A stretch of DNA of 6,592 bases from Verrucomicrobiales bacterium (lineage in GTDB: Bacteria > Verrucomicrobiota > Verrucomicrobiia > Limisphaerales > SXQI01): positions 1-6,592 of the forward strand of contig SXQI01000215.1 of the NCBI GenBank assembly GCA_005793025.1, given 5' to 3'. The notes beneath the pieces were generated by a model that did not search any database, was not told where the DNA came from, and saw nothing but the letters and a program-made list of their open reading frames with translations. Within the stretch, counting starts at the first letter, position 1; the number at the start of each line of letters is the position of its first letter. Below are positions 1 through 6,592 of this stretch, one piece after another. The position numbers and the translations under genes were made by a program.

Positions 1-861
1 GAATCCGAAAACCGATTCGTTTTCAACACCGGTGCAGAAGCCTCATTTAAAGCCTCACACGTTTGGAGTGATGCCAAGAATTCCTTGTTCGATGTTGACG
101 GGATTCGCCACATCTTTGAACCCTCGATCAATTACGTTTTTGTTCCCGAACCCAACGTCCGCCCAAATCGCTTGCCCCAGTTCGACACCGAACTCCCTAG
201 CCTCGGACTATTGCCGATTGATTACCCGGATTATAACCAGATCGATTCCATTGATAGCCAGAACGTGGTGCGGCTAGGCCTGCGGAATCGGATCCAGACC
301 AAACGCGATGGACAAGTTGTCAACCTGTTGCAGTCAGCCCTCGTGACTGATTTTCGCCTCGACCCCAGCGATCAACAAACCCGGCTATCCGATATCTATT
401 CCGATCTCGATTTCATTCCCCGCAAGTGGATCGCATTCAGTTCCGAACTTCGGTATAATGAACATCAGCACCAGCTCAGCGCGGCAAACCACTCGATCCT
501 CCTCAGTCCCAATGACGTCTGGAGCATCCGACTTGGACAACGTTATTTCCGGCTCGATCCGAAGTTCGGTCCAGATTCCGAGAACAACACTTTTTACGAT
601 TCGTTCTACTACAAATTCAACGAGAACTGGGGATTCCGAATGTCCCATCATTTTGAAGCTCGCGATGGAAAAATGGAGGATCAGCATTACACGATCTATC
701 GCGACTTTCGCAGTTGGACCGGTGCACTCACATTTCGGCACCGAGACTACCGCCTAACCGAAGATGATTTCTCGGTCAGCTTTGTCATCTCCCTCAAAAC
801 CTTCGCCTCACGAAGCTTGGGGAGTGACCAGAACAAGTCTTCTCTGCTGAGCAGCGAGTAG
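1..861 (+). CDS. lptD: LPS-assembly protein LptD-like, C-terminal part (5' end outside window)
   Basis: This is the last 286 codons of a gene whose reading frame is already open at base 1, so the start lies upstream. LptD is the outer-membrane beta-barrel that, with the lipoprotein LptE, inserts lipopolysaccharide into the outer leaflet. The fragment shows the LptD C-terminal pattern. An HIFEPSINYVFVP segment matches the conserved 'EP...Y.YVP' motif. Alternating-polarity beta-strands rich in Tyr, Phe and Arg follow, and near the end come YRDFRSWTGALTFRHRD and a last strand, FSVSFVISLKTF. About 17 polar residues follow that strand, so the protein does not end on the terminal aromatic residue usual for outer-membrane barrels. 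The visible part has no cysteine, unlike proteobacterial LptD with its C-terminal Cys-Cys pair. It converges on the EEP hydrolase gene with a 12 bp gap. A different barrel of the OstA/LptD superfamily is possible because the N-terminal OstA domain is not visible. Confidence 0.8.
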   Translation, partial: ESENRFVFNTGAEASFKASHVWSDAKNSLFDVDGIRHIFEPSINYVFVPEPNVRPNRLPQFDTELPSLGLLPIDYPDYNQIDSIDSQNVVRLGLRNRIQTKRDGQVVNLLQSALVTDFRLDPSDQQTRLSDIYSDLDFIPRKWIAFSSELRYNEHQHQLSAANHSILLSPNDVWSIRLGQRYFRLDPKFGPDSENNTFYDSFYYKFNENWGFRMSHHFEARDGKMEDQHYTIYRDFRSWTGALTFRHRDYRLTEDDFSVSFVISLKTFASRSLGSDQNKSSLLSSE

Positions 862-873
862 GTCCGGATCCAA

Positions 874-1821
874 TCAACGATCGATGGCATCGAACTGGAC
901 AACGACCGGTCGATGATCCGAAGCCTCGATCCAATCGGGCCGAGCCAACACGTAGGATTCTTCCCGGTTCCACTCCCGCGCGAATCCACTGCTGATTAAA
1001 ATATAATCAAGCCGACTATAGACATCATCCCGCGAGAAAAAATGCGTCCAAGTCGCATTGCTCAACTCGTTCGAGGTGATCGAAGGCACCCTCCGTTCAG
1101 AAGGGCGCGTGTCCACGAGCCCCATCCGCCCTCTCCCTAACAACGTTTGCAACGTCCTCGTGCTTTTATGATCGTTGAAGTCACCCAGAACCACGAGATT
1201 ACGCTTGGAGTCCTCCGCCAGCAATCGTGCCACATGCGCCCGAAGCATCATCGCCTCCTGATCACGAATCTCTTCCTCGTCCGCCACGAGGGAAAACCGC
1301 TTCGATTTCAAATGAGCCGCCAACAGCGTGAAGCGGTAACTCGGTTCTACTTGGATATCGACCTCCAAGAAACCCCGGCTCACAAACATCCGGCGGCCAC
1401 CCAAAAGAAACGCCTCCGAGACATGGGGTCGGCTCGCCACGATCGGAAACTTGCTGAGCAACGCTAGGTGCAGATTCGTATCCGGCCCATTCACCCACTC
1501 CCAATAAGGATAGGTCAGCCCTCTTTGACTCAGGGTCTCCTGCAACTCAACTAGGAGATTTGTCGTCCCAAATTCCTGCAGAGCCAACACATCCGCCTGC
1601 AACGCAAGGATGGTTTCCTGCGCCTTTGCTTTTGCAGCAGCTGACTTGGGCGGAACCGTTGAGAACCCACGATCGATGTATAACTCCACATTGTAAGTTC
1701 CCACGGTGAACGTCTTAGCGCAAAGACTCCACCCCCCTGCAAGCAGCACGATCCCCAATAGCAAATGACGAAGGTTCACAATCCACAACCTACTCCAATC
1801 GCCACATAAAGCCAAGCGCAT
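874..1821 (-). CDS. Secreted endonuclease/exonuclease/phosphatase (EEP) family hydrolase
   Basis: This is a complete, predicted exported Mg2+-dependent phosphodiesterase or phosphomonoesterase of the DNase I/exonuclease III/inositol phosphatase fold. Counting from the GTG at 1824, the motifs run in family order: TYNVE (43-47, metal-side Asn/Glu), LQEFG (82-86, metal-binding Glu84), AAHLKSK (169-175, His171), GDFND (214-218, Asp215 and Asn217), RLDYILIS (271-278, Asp273) and SDHRPVVV (302-309, Asp303-His304 catalytic pair). All core residues are present, so it should be active. The N-terminus has a hydrophobic stretch (about 21-35) ending in SLCA, which suits Sec export with cleavage before KTF; there is no good lipobox. 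The start is uncertain. GTG 1824 and ATG 1821 are adjacent and have no clear ribosome binding site, whereas GTG 1779 has one and gives a compact signal peptide. The substrate (DNA, nucleotide, phospholipid or sugar phosphate) cannot be read from the sequence. It is convergent with the lptD-like gene and divergent from the cytochrome gene. Confidence 0.9.
   Translation of the reverse strand: MRLALCGDWSRLWIVNLRHLLLGIVLLAGGWSLCAKTFTVGTYNVELYIDRGFSTVPPKSAAAKAKAQETILALQADVLALQEFGTTNLLVELQETLSQRGLTYPYWEWVNGPDTNLHLALLSKFPIVASRPHVSEAFLLGGRRMFVSRGFLEVDIQVEPSYRFTLLAAHLKSKRFSLVADEEEIRDQEAMMLRAHVARLLAEDSKRNLVVLGDFNDHKSTRTLQTLLGRGRMGLVDTRPSERRVPSITSNELSNATWTHFFSRDDVYSRLDYILISSGFAREWNREESYVLARPDWIEASDHRPVVVQFDAIDR
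1789..1796 (-). promoter_or_regulatory. Candidate ribosome binding site for an internal start of the EEP gene
   Basis: On the minus strand the sequence reads GGAGTAGG, with its AGG ending 9 nt before a GTG at 1779-1777. A TTG at 1788-1786 follows it directly, which is too close for normal initiation. Starting at GTG 1779 would give the N-terminus MNLRHLLLGIVLLAGG, a compact signal peptide with one Arg before the hydrophobic core. The upstream GTG/ATG pair at 1824/1821 has no comparable purine-rich stretch. This favours 1779 as the true start, but the evidence is only spacing and composition. Confidence 0.4.
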
Positions 1822-1836
1822 CACTCAGGGCTTGCC
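1811..1836. repeat. Imperfect inverted repeat in the divergent intergenic region
   Basis: The arms GCCAAGC (1811-1817) and GCTTGCC (1830-1836) are complementary at six of seven positions, with a 12 nt spacer. They lie between the two divergent genes and overlap the upstream candidate starts of the EEP gene. The spacing would suit a dimeric regulator's operator, but arms this short arise often by chance, and no known operator consensus is recognised. Confidence 0.2.
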
Positions 1837-1841
1837 GAACT

Positions 1842-1845
1842 AGGA
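1842..1845 (+). promoter_or_regulatory. Ribosome binding site fixing the TTG start of the cytochrome gene
   Basis: AGGA lies 6 nt upstream of the TTG at 1852. The first in-frame ATG lies well past the signal peptide, inside the propeller, so this Shine-Dalgarno-like site and the signal peptide encoded just downstream together support the unusual TTG start. Confidence 0.6.
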
Positions 1846-1851
1846 ACAAAT

Positions 1852-4800
1852 TTGCAATCTGACTCATCCTTGAAAACAATCATTTCGTCCCCCCGAACCC
1901 ATCTGGTCTTGGCCGCATCGGCACTACTGCTCCTCCCAGCTTCCGTGTTCGCTGCTAATTTCACATTTGGCAGCCAGACCCTGACTGTCCCTGACGGCTT
2001 TGTGGTGGAACGCGTGGTGGATCCGTCGCTTGTGAATCGACCCATCGAAATGGATTTTGATGAGCAAGGTCGCCTCTACGTTTCGGACTCTTCCGGTTCC
2101 AACGACAAGCCGGACAAACAACTCATCGATAGGCCACACCGCGTCGTTCGCCTCGAGGACACCCATGGCGATGGGATCTACGATAAGCAAACCGTTTTCG
2201 CTGATCGGATGATGTTTCCGGAAGGGGTGATGTGGTATCAGGGATCGCTCTATGTAGGAGCTCCACCCAGCATTTGGAAGCTATCGGATATCAATAATGA
2301 CGGCGTTGCCGACCAACGCACGGAGTGGTTTCAGGGTCAAACTCTCACCGGATGCGCCAACGATTTGCACGGCCCCTACCTAGGTCCCGATGGCTGGTTT
2401 TATTGGTGCAAAGGAGCATTCGCCACCCAAAAACATCCCCTCCGAGGAAAACCCAACTGGTCCACTCGCGCCGCTCATATTTTTCGCTCACGACCTGATG
2501 GCACGGATTTAGAACCGGTGATGACCGGAGGGATGGATAATCCTGTGGAGGTCGCGTTCACTGCAGGTGGCGAACGGCTATTCACAACCACCTTCGTCCG
2601 TAGACCTGAAGCGAACAAGAGGGACGCGGTTGTTCATGCGATCTATGGGGGGTTGTATGGCAAACCGAACGATGTGCTCGATGGTCACCCTGCCACAGGC
2701 GACCTCATGCCAGTCATGAGTCTATTCGGTGCTGCCGCTCCGTGTGGACTCACCCGATATCGATCCGAAGTTTTTGGCAAACAGTATAAAGACAATTTTT
2801 TCGCCACACTTTTTAATCTGCACAAAGTGACCCGTCACGCGCTCCAACCCGACGGAAGCACCTTCAAATCCGAAACAACCGATTTCCTGACCTCGGACGA
2901 TCCCGATTTCCACCCGACGGATGTGCTCGAAGATGCCGACGGCAGCTTGCTCATTCTCGACACGGGAGGGTGGTATAAGATTTGTTGCCCGACCTCGCAA
3001 TTGGCTAAACCGGACGTATTCGGAGCGATCTATCGAGTGCGCCGACAACTCAACAAAGGTTCACCCGACCCCAGAGGTTTGAAGCTCGACTGGACCACAC
3101 CGAGGCCTGAAGAATTGGTCGAACGCCTCGCCTCTCCACAACCCTTCATTGCAGATCGCGCCGTCTCGGAACTCGCACGCCTCGGTTCACCGGCAGTTCC
3201 ATTTTTAGAGAAAATGCTTCACACATCGACCGATCCCAGTGCTCGTTCCTTAGCGGTTTGGGCCCTAACTCGGATCCATGGACCCGCAGCCCGAAAAGCT
3301 GTCCGCTCAGCGATCAACGATACGCAGACCGTGGTCGCTTCAAGCGCGATTCATTCTGTCAGCCTCTGGCGCGATGCTGCTTCCATCCCTGCCCTGCTCT
3401 CAACCCTTCAGCAAGCTGCACCTGCAATTCAGCGCGTGACTGCAGAAGCCCTCGGCAGAATTGGAGACAAGAGCGTCGTCCCAGCGTTACTTCAGCTCGC
3501 GAGCCAACCCCATGATCGGCCGCTAGAACACTCCATCATCTTTGCGTTGATCGAATTGAACGACCCTGTCGCAACACGTGTGGCTTTGGTGAATCCGACC
3601 ACTCCATCAAAAACTCAGGCGGGCCTCGTCGCACTCGACCAAATGGCTTCCGGCAAACTCCAACCGCAGGAAGTTTTGCCATTCCTCGAAGGAACCTCGA
3701 CCAACGCTTCTGAACTCACTCAATCAACAGCCCGATGGGTGGCAAACCGTCATTCCGATTGGGGATCCTCGTTTGCGGAATTCTTCAAAAAACAAATCAT
3801 GGCCCCACACAGCTCGCCTAAAGCACGCGCTGAACTTGCACGATTTGTCGCAGATTTATCCGCTTCAACCGAGGTGCAAACTCTCATTGCTCAGGTCGCG
3901 ACTGATTCCACCGCTCCACTCGCCCCACGCTTGTTGGTGCTCGATTCGATGACTCTCGCCAATCTAAAGGTGGCACCGGAAGCTTGGACCCACGCCGTGA
4001 CCACGCTGCTGAGCTCTCAAACACCCGAACTGCTCACCCCATCTCTCAAAGCAGCCCGTTGGCTCACCGGCCACAAATGCACCAACGCCGCACTCAACAC
4101 GGCCTTGCTCGATATTGGACGCAACACCCAGCTAGCTCCGAATCCACGGCTCAGCGCACTTTCAGCGATCGCTGGAGGTCTGCCAGAACTGAGCCCCGCA
4201 CTCTTTGCTTTCCTCTTGTCAGAATTGGAACCGAGTCACGCCGTGTTGCATAAAAAAATGGCATCCGAAATCCTCATTCGCACCCGCCTCACCGAGGAAC
4301 AGTTCAAACTCCTCTCAGTGAGAATTGCTGAAGTCAGCCCGATGGAACTGACTACATTACTCGGCGCATTCGACAGTTCGACCAACGAATCGGTCGTCCT
4401 CCAGCTCCTTGAATCCCTCCGCCGCTCCAAGAGTCTCGCCAGCCTTCGTCCCGAACATCTCAAGCCACGGTTCACCAAACTCTCCACCGCAGTCCAAACT
4501 CAACGGGATGCTCTGGTTGCATCATTGACGGTGGATGCTTCACAACAAAAGTCTCGCCTCGAAACTTTATTATCCCAGACCAAAGGAGGCGACGTCCGTC
4601 GTGGACAGGCAATTTTCAACAGCACCAAAGCGGCCTGCTCCACCTGCCACTCCATCGGATATCTCGGCGGAGAGGTCGGCCCAGACCTCACGAGCATCGG
4701 AACCATTCGCACTGAAATGGATCTACTCGAATCCATCGTTTTTCCCAGTGCCAGTTTCGTGCGGAGCTATGAACCTGTTCGGGTGACAACACAACAAGGG

Positions 4801-5016
4801 GATGATTTCCTTGGGATCGTTCAATCGGATAACCCGGAGATGATGGTTCTCGTGACAGGCCCTGAGACTGAGGTGCGCATTAACCGGTCAGACATCACAG
4901 ACGTCCGCCCAGGTCCGATTTCCCTGATGCCACAGGGTCTCGATCAGCAACTCTCAACTCCGGAACTCGCTGATCTCCTCGCATTTCTTAAAAACACGAA
5001 GTGGGGTCCCCAATAG
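1852..5016 (+). CDS. Exported beta-propeller/HEAT-repeat/cytochrome c protein (Pirellula/Verrucomicrobium type)
   Basis: This is a complete 1054-residue exported protein, probably periplasmic, with three parts. Residues 1-34 are a Sec signal peptide (hydrophobic 17-30, ending SVFA before ANF). Residues 40-400 form a propeller of the 'putative membrane-bound dehydrogenase' family, related to sorbosone/glucose dehydrogenases. Its signatures include IEMDFDEQGRLYVSD, DLHGP (171-175), HPTDVLEDADG (from 354) and DTGGWYKICCP (370-380). Two loops resemble EF-hand calcium sites: DTHGDGIYD (103-111) and DINNDGVAD (146-154). Residues from about 418 to at least 580 are HEAT/PBS-lyase-like helical repeats, and a less regular helical stretch runs to about 905. 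The C-terminus is a cytochrome c domain with heme motif CSTCH (929-933) and probable sixth ligand Met1026 in SLMPQGL. The family is thought to oxidise sugars or other carbon compounds and pass electrons to the heme; the substrate is unknown. The start is TTG, supported by AGGA 6 nt upstream. Length and architecture are normal for the family. The neighbouring genes give no pathway. Confidence 0.93.
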   Translation: MQSDSSLKTIISSPRTHLVLAASALLLLPASVFAANFTFGSQTLTVPDGFVVERVVDPSLVNRPIEMDFDEQGRLYVSDSSGSNDKPDKQLIDRPHRVVRLEDTHGDGIYDKQTVFADRMMFPEGVMWYQGSLYVGAPPSIWKLSDINNDGVADQRTEWFQGQTLTGCANDLHGPYLGPDGWFYWCKGAFATQKHPLRGKPNWSTRAAHIFRSRPDGTDLEPVMTGGMDNPVEVAFTAGGERLFTTTFVRRPEANKRDAVVHAIYGGLYGKPNDVLDGHPATGDLMPVMSLFGAAAPCGLTRYRSEVFGKQYKDNFFATLFNLHKVTRHALQPDGSTFKSETTDFLTSDDPDFHPTDVLEDADGSLLILDTGGWYKICCPTSQLAKPDVFGAIYRVRRQLNKGSPDPRGLKLDWTTPRPEELVERLASPQPFIADRAVSELARLGSPAVPFLEKMLHTSTDPSARSLAVWALTRIHGPAARKAVRSAINDTQTVVASSAIHSVSLWRDAASIPALLSTLQQAAPAIQRVTAEALGRIGDKSVVPALLQLASQPHDRPLEHSIIFALIELNDPVATRVALVNPTTPSKTQAGLVALDQMASGKLQPQEVLPFLEGTSTNASELTQSTARWVANRHSDWGSSFAEFFKKQIMAPHSSPKARAELARFVADLSASTEVQTLIAQVATDSTAPLAPRLLVLDSMTLANLKVAPEAWTHAVTTLLSSQTPELLTPSLKAARWLTGHKCTNAALNTALLDIGRNTQLAPNPRLSALSAIAGGLPELSPALFAFLLSELEPSHAVLHKKMASEILIRTRLTEEQFKLLSVRIAEVSPMELTTLLGAFDSSTNESVVLQLLESLRRSKSLASLRPEHLKPRFTKLSTAVQTQRDALVASLTVDASQQKSRLETLLSQTKGGDVRRGQAIFNSTKAACSTCHSIGYLGGEVGPDLTSIGTIRTEMDLLESIVFPSASFVRSYEPVRVTTQQGDDFLGIVQSDNPEMMVLVTGPETEVRINRSDITDVRPGPISLMPQGLDQQLSTPELADLLAFLKNTKWGPQ

Positions 5017-5031
5017 CTCAACAACTGCTGG

Positions 5032-6592
5032 TCAAGAGAGCAAATCTTGGATCTCCTCCCAACTCAACGTCTGAGCGAGTTGTTCCTCCCCTTCAATCGT
5101 GGCTTGGATCAGCTCTCGCTTGCGGTTTTGCAGATTGAGAATCTTTTCTTCCACAGTTCCCCGCGTGATCAGTTTGTAGGACGTCACCACCCGATTCTGA
5201 CCAATCCGATGGGCGCGATCGGTCGCTTGATCCTCCACTGCAGGATTCCACCAAGGATCAAAATGAATCACCGTATCGGCTCCGGTGAGGTTCAACCCAA
5301 CACCGCCCGCCTTCAAACTGATTAAGAACACTGGAATTGTGCTGGTAGATTGAAAACGTTGCACCTCTTTACCGCGATCCACGGTTGAACCATCCAGATA
5401 ACAATACTCGATCTCCTGAGCTTCTAGGTGATCTCGGATCAAATGTAACATCTGCACAAACTGACTAAACACCAGCACCCGGTGTCCACCATCGATGACT
5501 TCTTCCAATAACTCAGTGAAAAGCTCCACCTTCCCCGAACTCGGAGCCTTCTTTCCGTTGGTCTCTAGCTTGAGTAGTCGCGGATCGCAACAAACCTGTC
5601 GCAAACGCAATAAAACATTCAGGATTGCAAATCGACTTTGTTGCAACCCTCCTTGGCCCAGTGCTTGTGAAACTTCGTTTCGGCCGGCCTCGAGGAATTG
5701 TTGATAAAGTTCAAGTTGATCAGGGGAGAGCGTGCAATAGGAGACCTGTTCAAGCTTCGCTGGCAATTCGGTAACCACATCTCGTTTCAGTCGACGGAGC
5801 AAAAATGGCCGCACCCTCCGCGTCAACCGCTTCTGGACACCCGAATCTTTTTCCCGGGTAATCGGAACCTCGTAACGTTCTTTGAAGTCCTTCGCTTGCC
5901 CCAAATAACCCGGCATCAAAAAGTCAAAAATCGACCAAAGATCTAACACCGAGTTTTCCATCGGCGTCCCAGTCAATACTAGACGATGGGATGCCCTGAT
6001 CGCTTTGACCGCTTGAGCATTCTGAGTTTGGCGGTTCTTGATGTGCTGGGCTTCATCCAACACCACCGTGTCGAATTCAATCCCAGCATAAAGAGCCGCA
6101 TCCCGACGAATGAGGGCGTAGCTGGTCACGATCAGGTGATTCTGAGGGATCTCTGCAAACAATTGTTCACGTTTAGAACCGTGGAGTGCCAACACCTTGA
6201 GCTGCGGTGTGAACTTAGCCGCCTCAGCCAACCAGTTAAACACGAGAGACGTCGGACAAACAACCAGCGAAGGACGACCTTGAGTATTCGGCAGCGTAGA
6301 TTGGAGAAAAGCCAAAGCTTGGAGCGTTTTCCCTAAACCCATTTCATCGGCTAACACTCCACCCAATCGGTGATCCCGCAAAAACCACAGCCATGCAACC
6401 CCTTGTTTTTGGTAGGGTCTCAATACCTGATCTAAATCCCCCAAAGGCGGGGCTTTCATCTCCACCTCGCCATGCTGTCGTCGCACCCGCTCGCGCCAAT
6501 CGCCAGACACATTCACCGCCCACGTGGGCTGCTGCCGCAGGGTGGTTTCGAGAAAACCTGCTTGGGCCGCGTGGATCTTGTAACCTCCCACA
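5032..6592 (-). CDS. SNF2-family DNA-dependent ATPase/helicase, C-terminal motor part (5' end outside window)
   Basis: The frame is open to the right edge, so the 519 residues counted from the GTG at 6591 are only the C-terminal part. SNF2 ATPases translocate on double-stranded DNA and remodel or strip DNA-bound proteins such as RNA polymerase; they rarely unwind DNA. Both RecA-like lobes are complete and all motifs are intact: LRPYQKQGVAWL (57-68), Walker A in DEMGLGKT (82-89), VCPTSLVFNW (Ia, 111-120), DEAQ (Walker B, 179-182) followed by HIKN, LTGTP (III, 206-210), VLVFSQF (IV, 372-378), SLKAGGVGLNLTGAD (V, 425-439) and DQATDRAHRIGQ (VI, 454-465). DEAQ followed by IKN and the compact spacing suit bacterial SNF2 proteins of the COG0553 type, many of which carry an N-terminal SWIM zinc finger or associated domain; that part is not visible here. 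The end, WEEIQDLLS, is typical of the group. It is convergent with the cytochrome gene, with a 15 bp gap. Confidence 0.95.
   Translation of the reverse strand, partial: VGGYKIHAAQAGFLETTLRQQPTWAVNVSGDWRERVRRQHGEVEMKAPPLGDLDQVLRPYQKQGVAWLWFLRDHRLGGVLADEMGLGKTLQALAFLQSTLPNTQGRPSLVVCPTSLVFNWLAEAAKFTPQLKVLALHGSKREQLFAEIPQNHLIVTSYALIRRDAALYAGIEFDTVVLDEAQHIKNRQTQNAQAVKAIRASHRLVLTGTPMENSVLDLWSIFDFLMPGYLGQAKDFKERYEVPITREKDSGVQKRLTRRVRPFLLRRLKRDVVTELPAKLEQVSYCTLSPDQLELYQQFLEAGRNEVSQALGQGGLQQSRFAILNVLLRLRQVCCDPRLLKLETNGKKAPSSGKVELFTELLEEVIDGGHRVLVFSQFVQMLHLIRDHLEAQEIEYCYLDGSTVDRGKEVQRFQSTSTIPVFLISLKAGGVGLNLTGADTVIHFDPWWNPAVEDQATDRAHRIGQNRVVTSYKLITRGTVEEKILNLQNRKRELIQATIEGEEQLAQTLSWEEIQDLLS

Noticed and set aside
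385..741. Minus-strand open frame of 118 codons within the lptD-like gene
   Set aside because: It is antisense to a well-supported coding region, has no recognisable domain and has low-complexity shadow-type composition.
867..936. Direct repeat GATCCAATC at 867-875 and 928-936
   Set aside because: A single 9-mer pair at the 3' end of the EEP gene with no further copies; compatible with chance.
1147..1467. Plus-strand open frame of 106 codons antisense to the EEP gene
   Set aside because: The opposite strand carries all the EEP motifs here; the product is Arg/His/Gln-rich, with no domain and no supporting start signal.
1765..1850. Sigma-70 promoter elements for the divergent gene pair
   Set aside because: TTCACA at 1775 and CATAAA at 1805 are 24 nt apart, too far for a normal promoter, and no better-spaced pair was seen on either strand.
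2722..3048. Minus-strand open frame of 108 codons antisense to the propeller
   Set aside because: It mirrors conserved propeller motifs (HPTDVLE, DTGGWYK), so the open frame is a by-product of the real gene.
5017..5031. Possible bidirectional terminator between the cytochrome and SNF2 genes
   Set aside because: The 15 bp gap has no GC-rich stem and no T-run; the only pairing near it is a 4 bp GCTC/GAGC match reaching into coding sequence.
5986..6336. Plus-strand open frame of 116 codons antisense to the SNF2 gene
   Set aside because: It covers SNF2 motifs Ia, II and III on the other strand and encodes no recognisable protein.
1..6592. A novel defence, mobile or multi-gene system
   Set aside because: The SNF2 motor and a nuclease-fold protein could suggest a defence locus, but the nuclease is exported, the two genes are separated by 3.2 kb of an unrelated gene, and no other defence, integrase or phage-like gene is present.

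Overview
The window looks like a compact piece of chromosome from a Gram-negative bacterium of the PVC group, most likely Verrucomicrobiota. The strongest clue is the large central gene. It joins a secreted beta-propeller, HEAT-like repeats and a C-terminal c-type cytochrome domain, an architecture known mainly from Planctomycetes and Verrucomicrobia (the Pirellula/Verrucomicrobium-type families). The C-terminal part of an LptD-like protein at the left edge implies an LPS-bearing outer membrane, which favours Verrucomicrobiota over most Planctomycetes. The lineage is an inference from protein architecture, not from a marker gene.

Layout, left to right. 1-861 (+) is the 3' end of an lptD-like outer-membrane LPS assembly gene, cut by the left edge. 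874-1821 (-) is a complete gene for a secreted endonuclease/exonuclease/phosphatase (EEP) superfamily hydrolase. 1852-5016 (+) is the complete propeller/HEAT/cytochrome c gene, which begins with TTG. 5032-6592 (-) is the 3' two-domain motor part of a SNF2-family ATPase, cut by the right edge. Coding sequence fills almost everything. The gaps are 12 bp (convergent), about 30 bp (divergent) and 15 bp (convergent), so no stretch over 300 bp lacks a gene. I see no tRNA, rRNA, CRISPR array, insertion sequence, attachment site or convincing rho-independent terminator.

The four genes alternate strands (+ - + -), so no two of them can share an operon. Three products act in the envelope or outside the cytoplasm (LptD, the EEP hydrolase, the cytochrome protein) and one acts on DNA or DNA-bound proteins in the cytoplasm (SNF2). 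No common pathway is evident. The only plausible regulatory link is the very short divergent region between the hydrolase and cytochrome genes. I found no sign of an undescribed multi-gene system; the findings below are modest and concern protein details and start-site layout.
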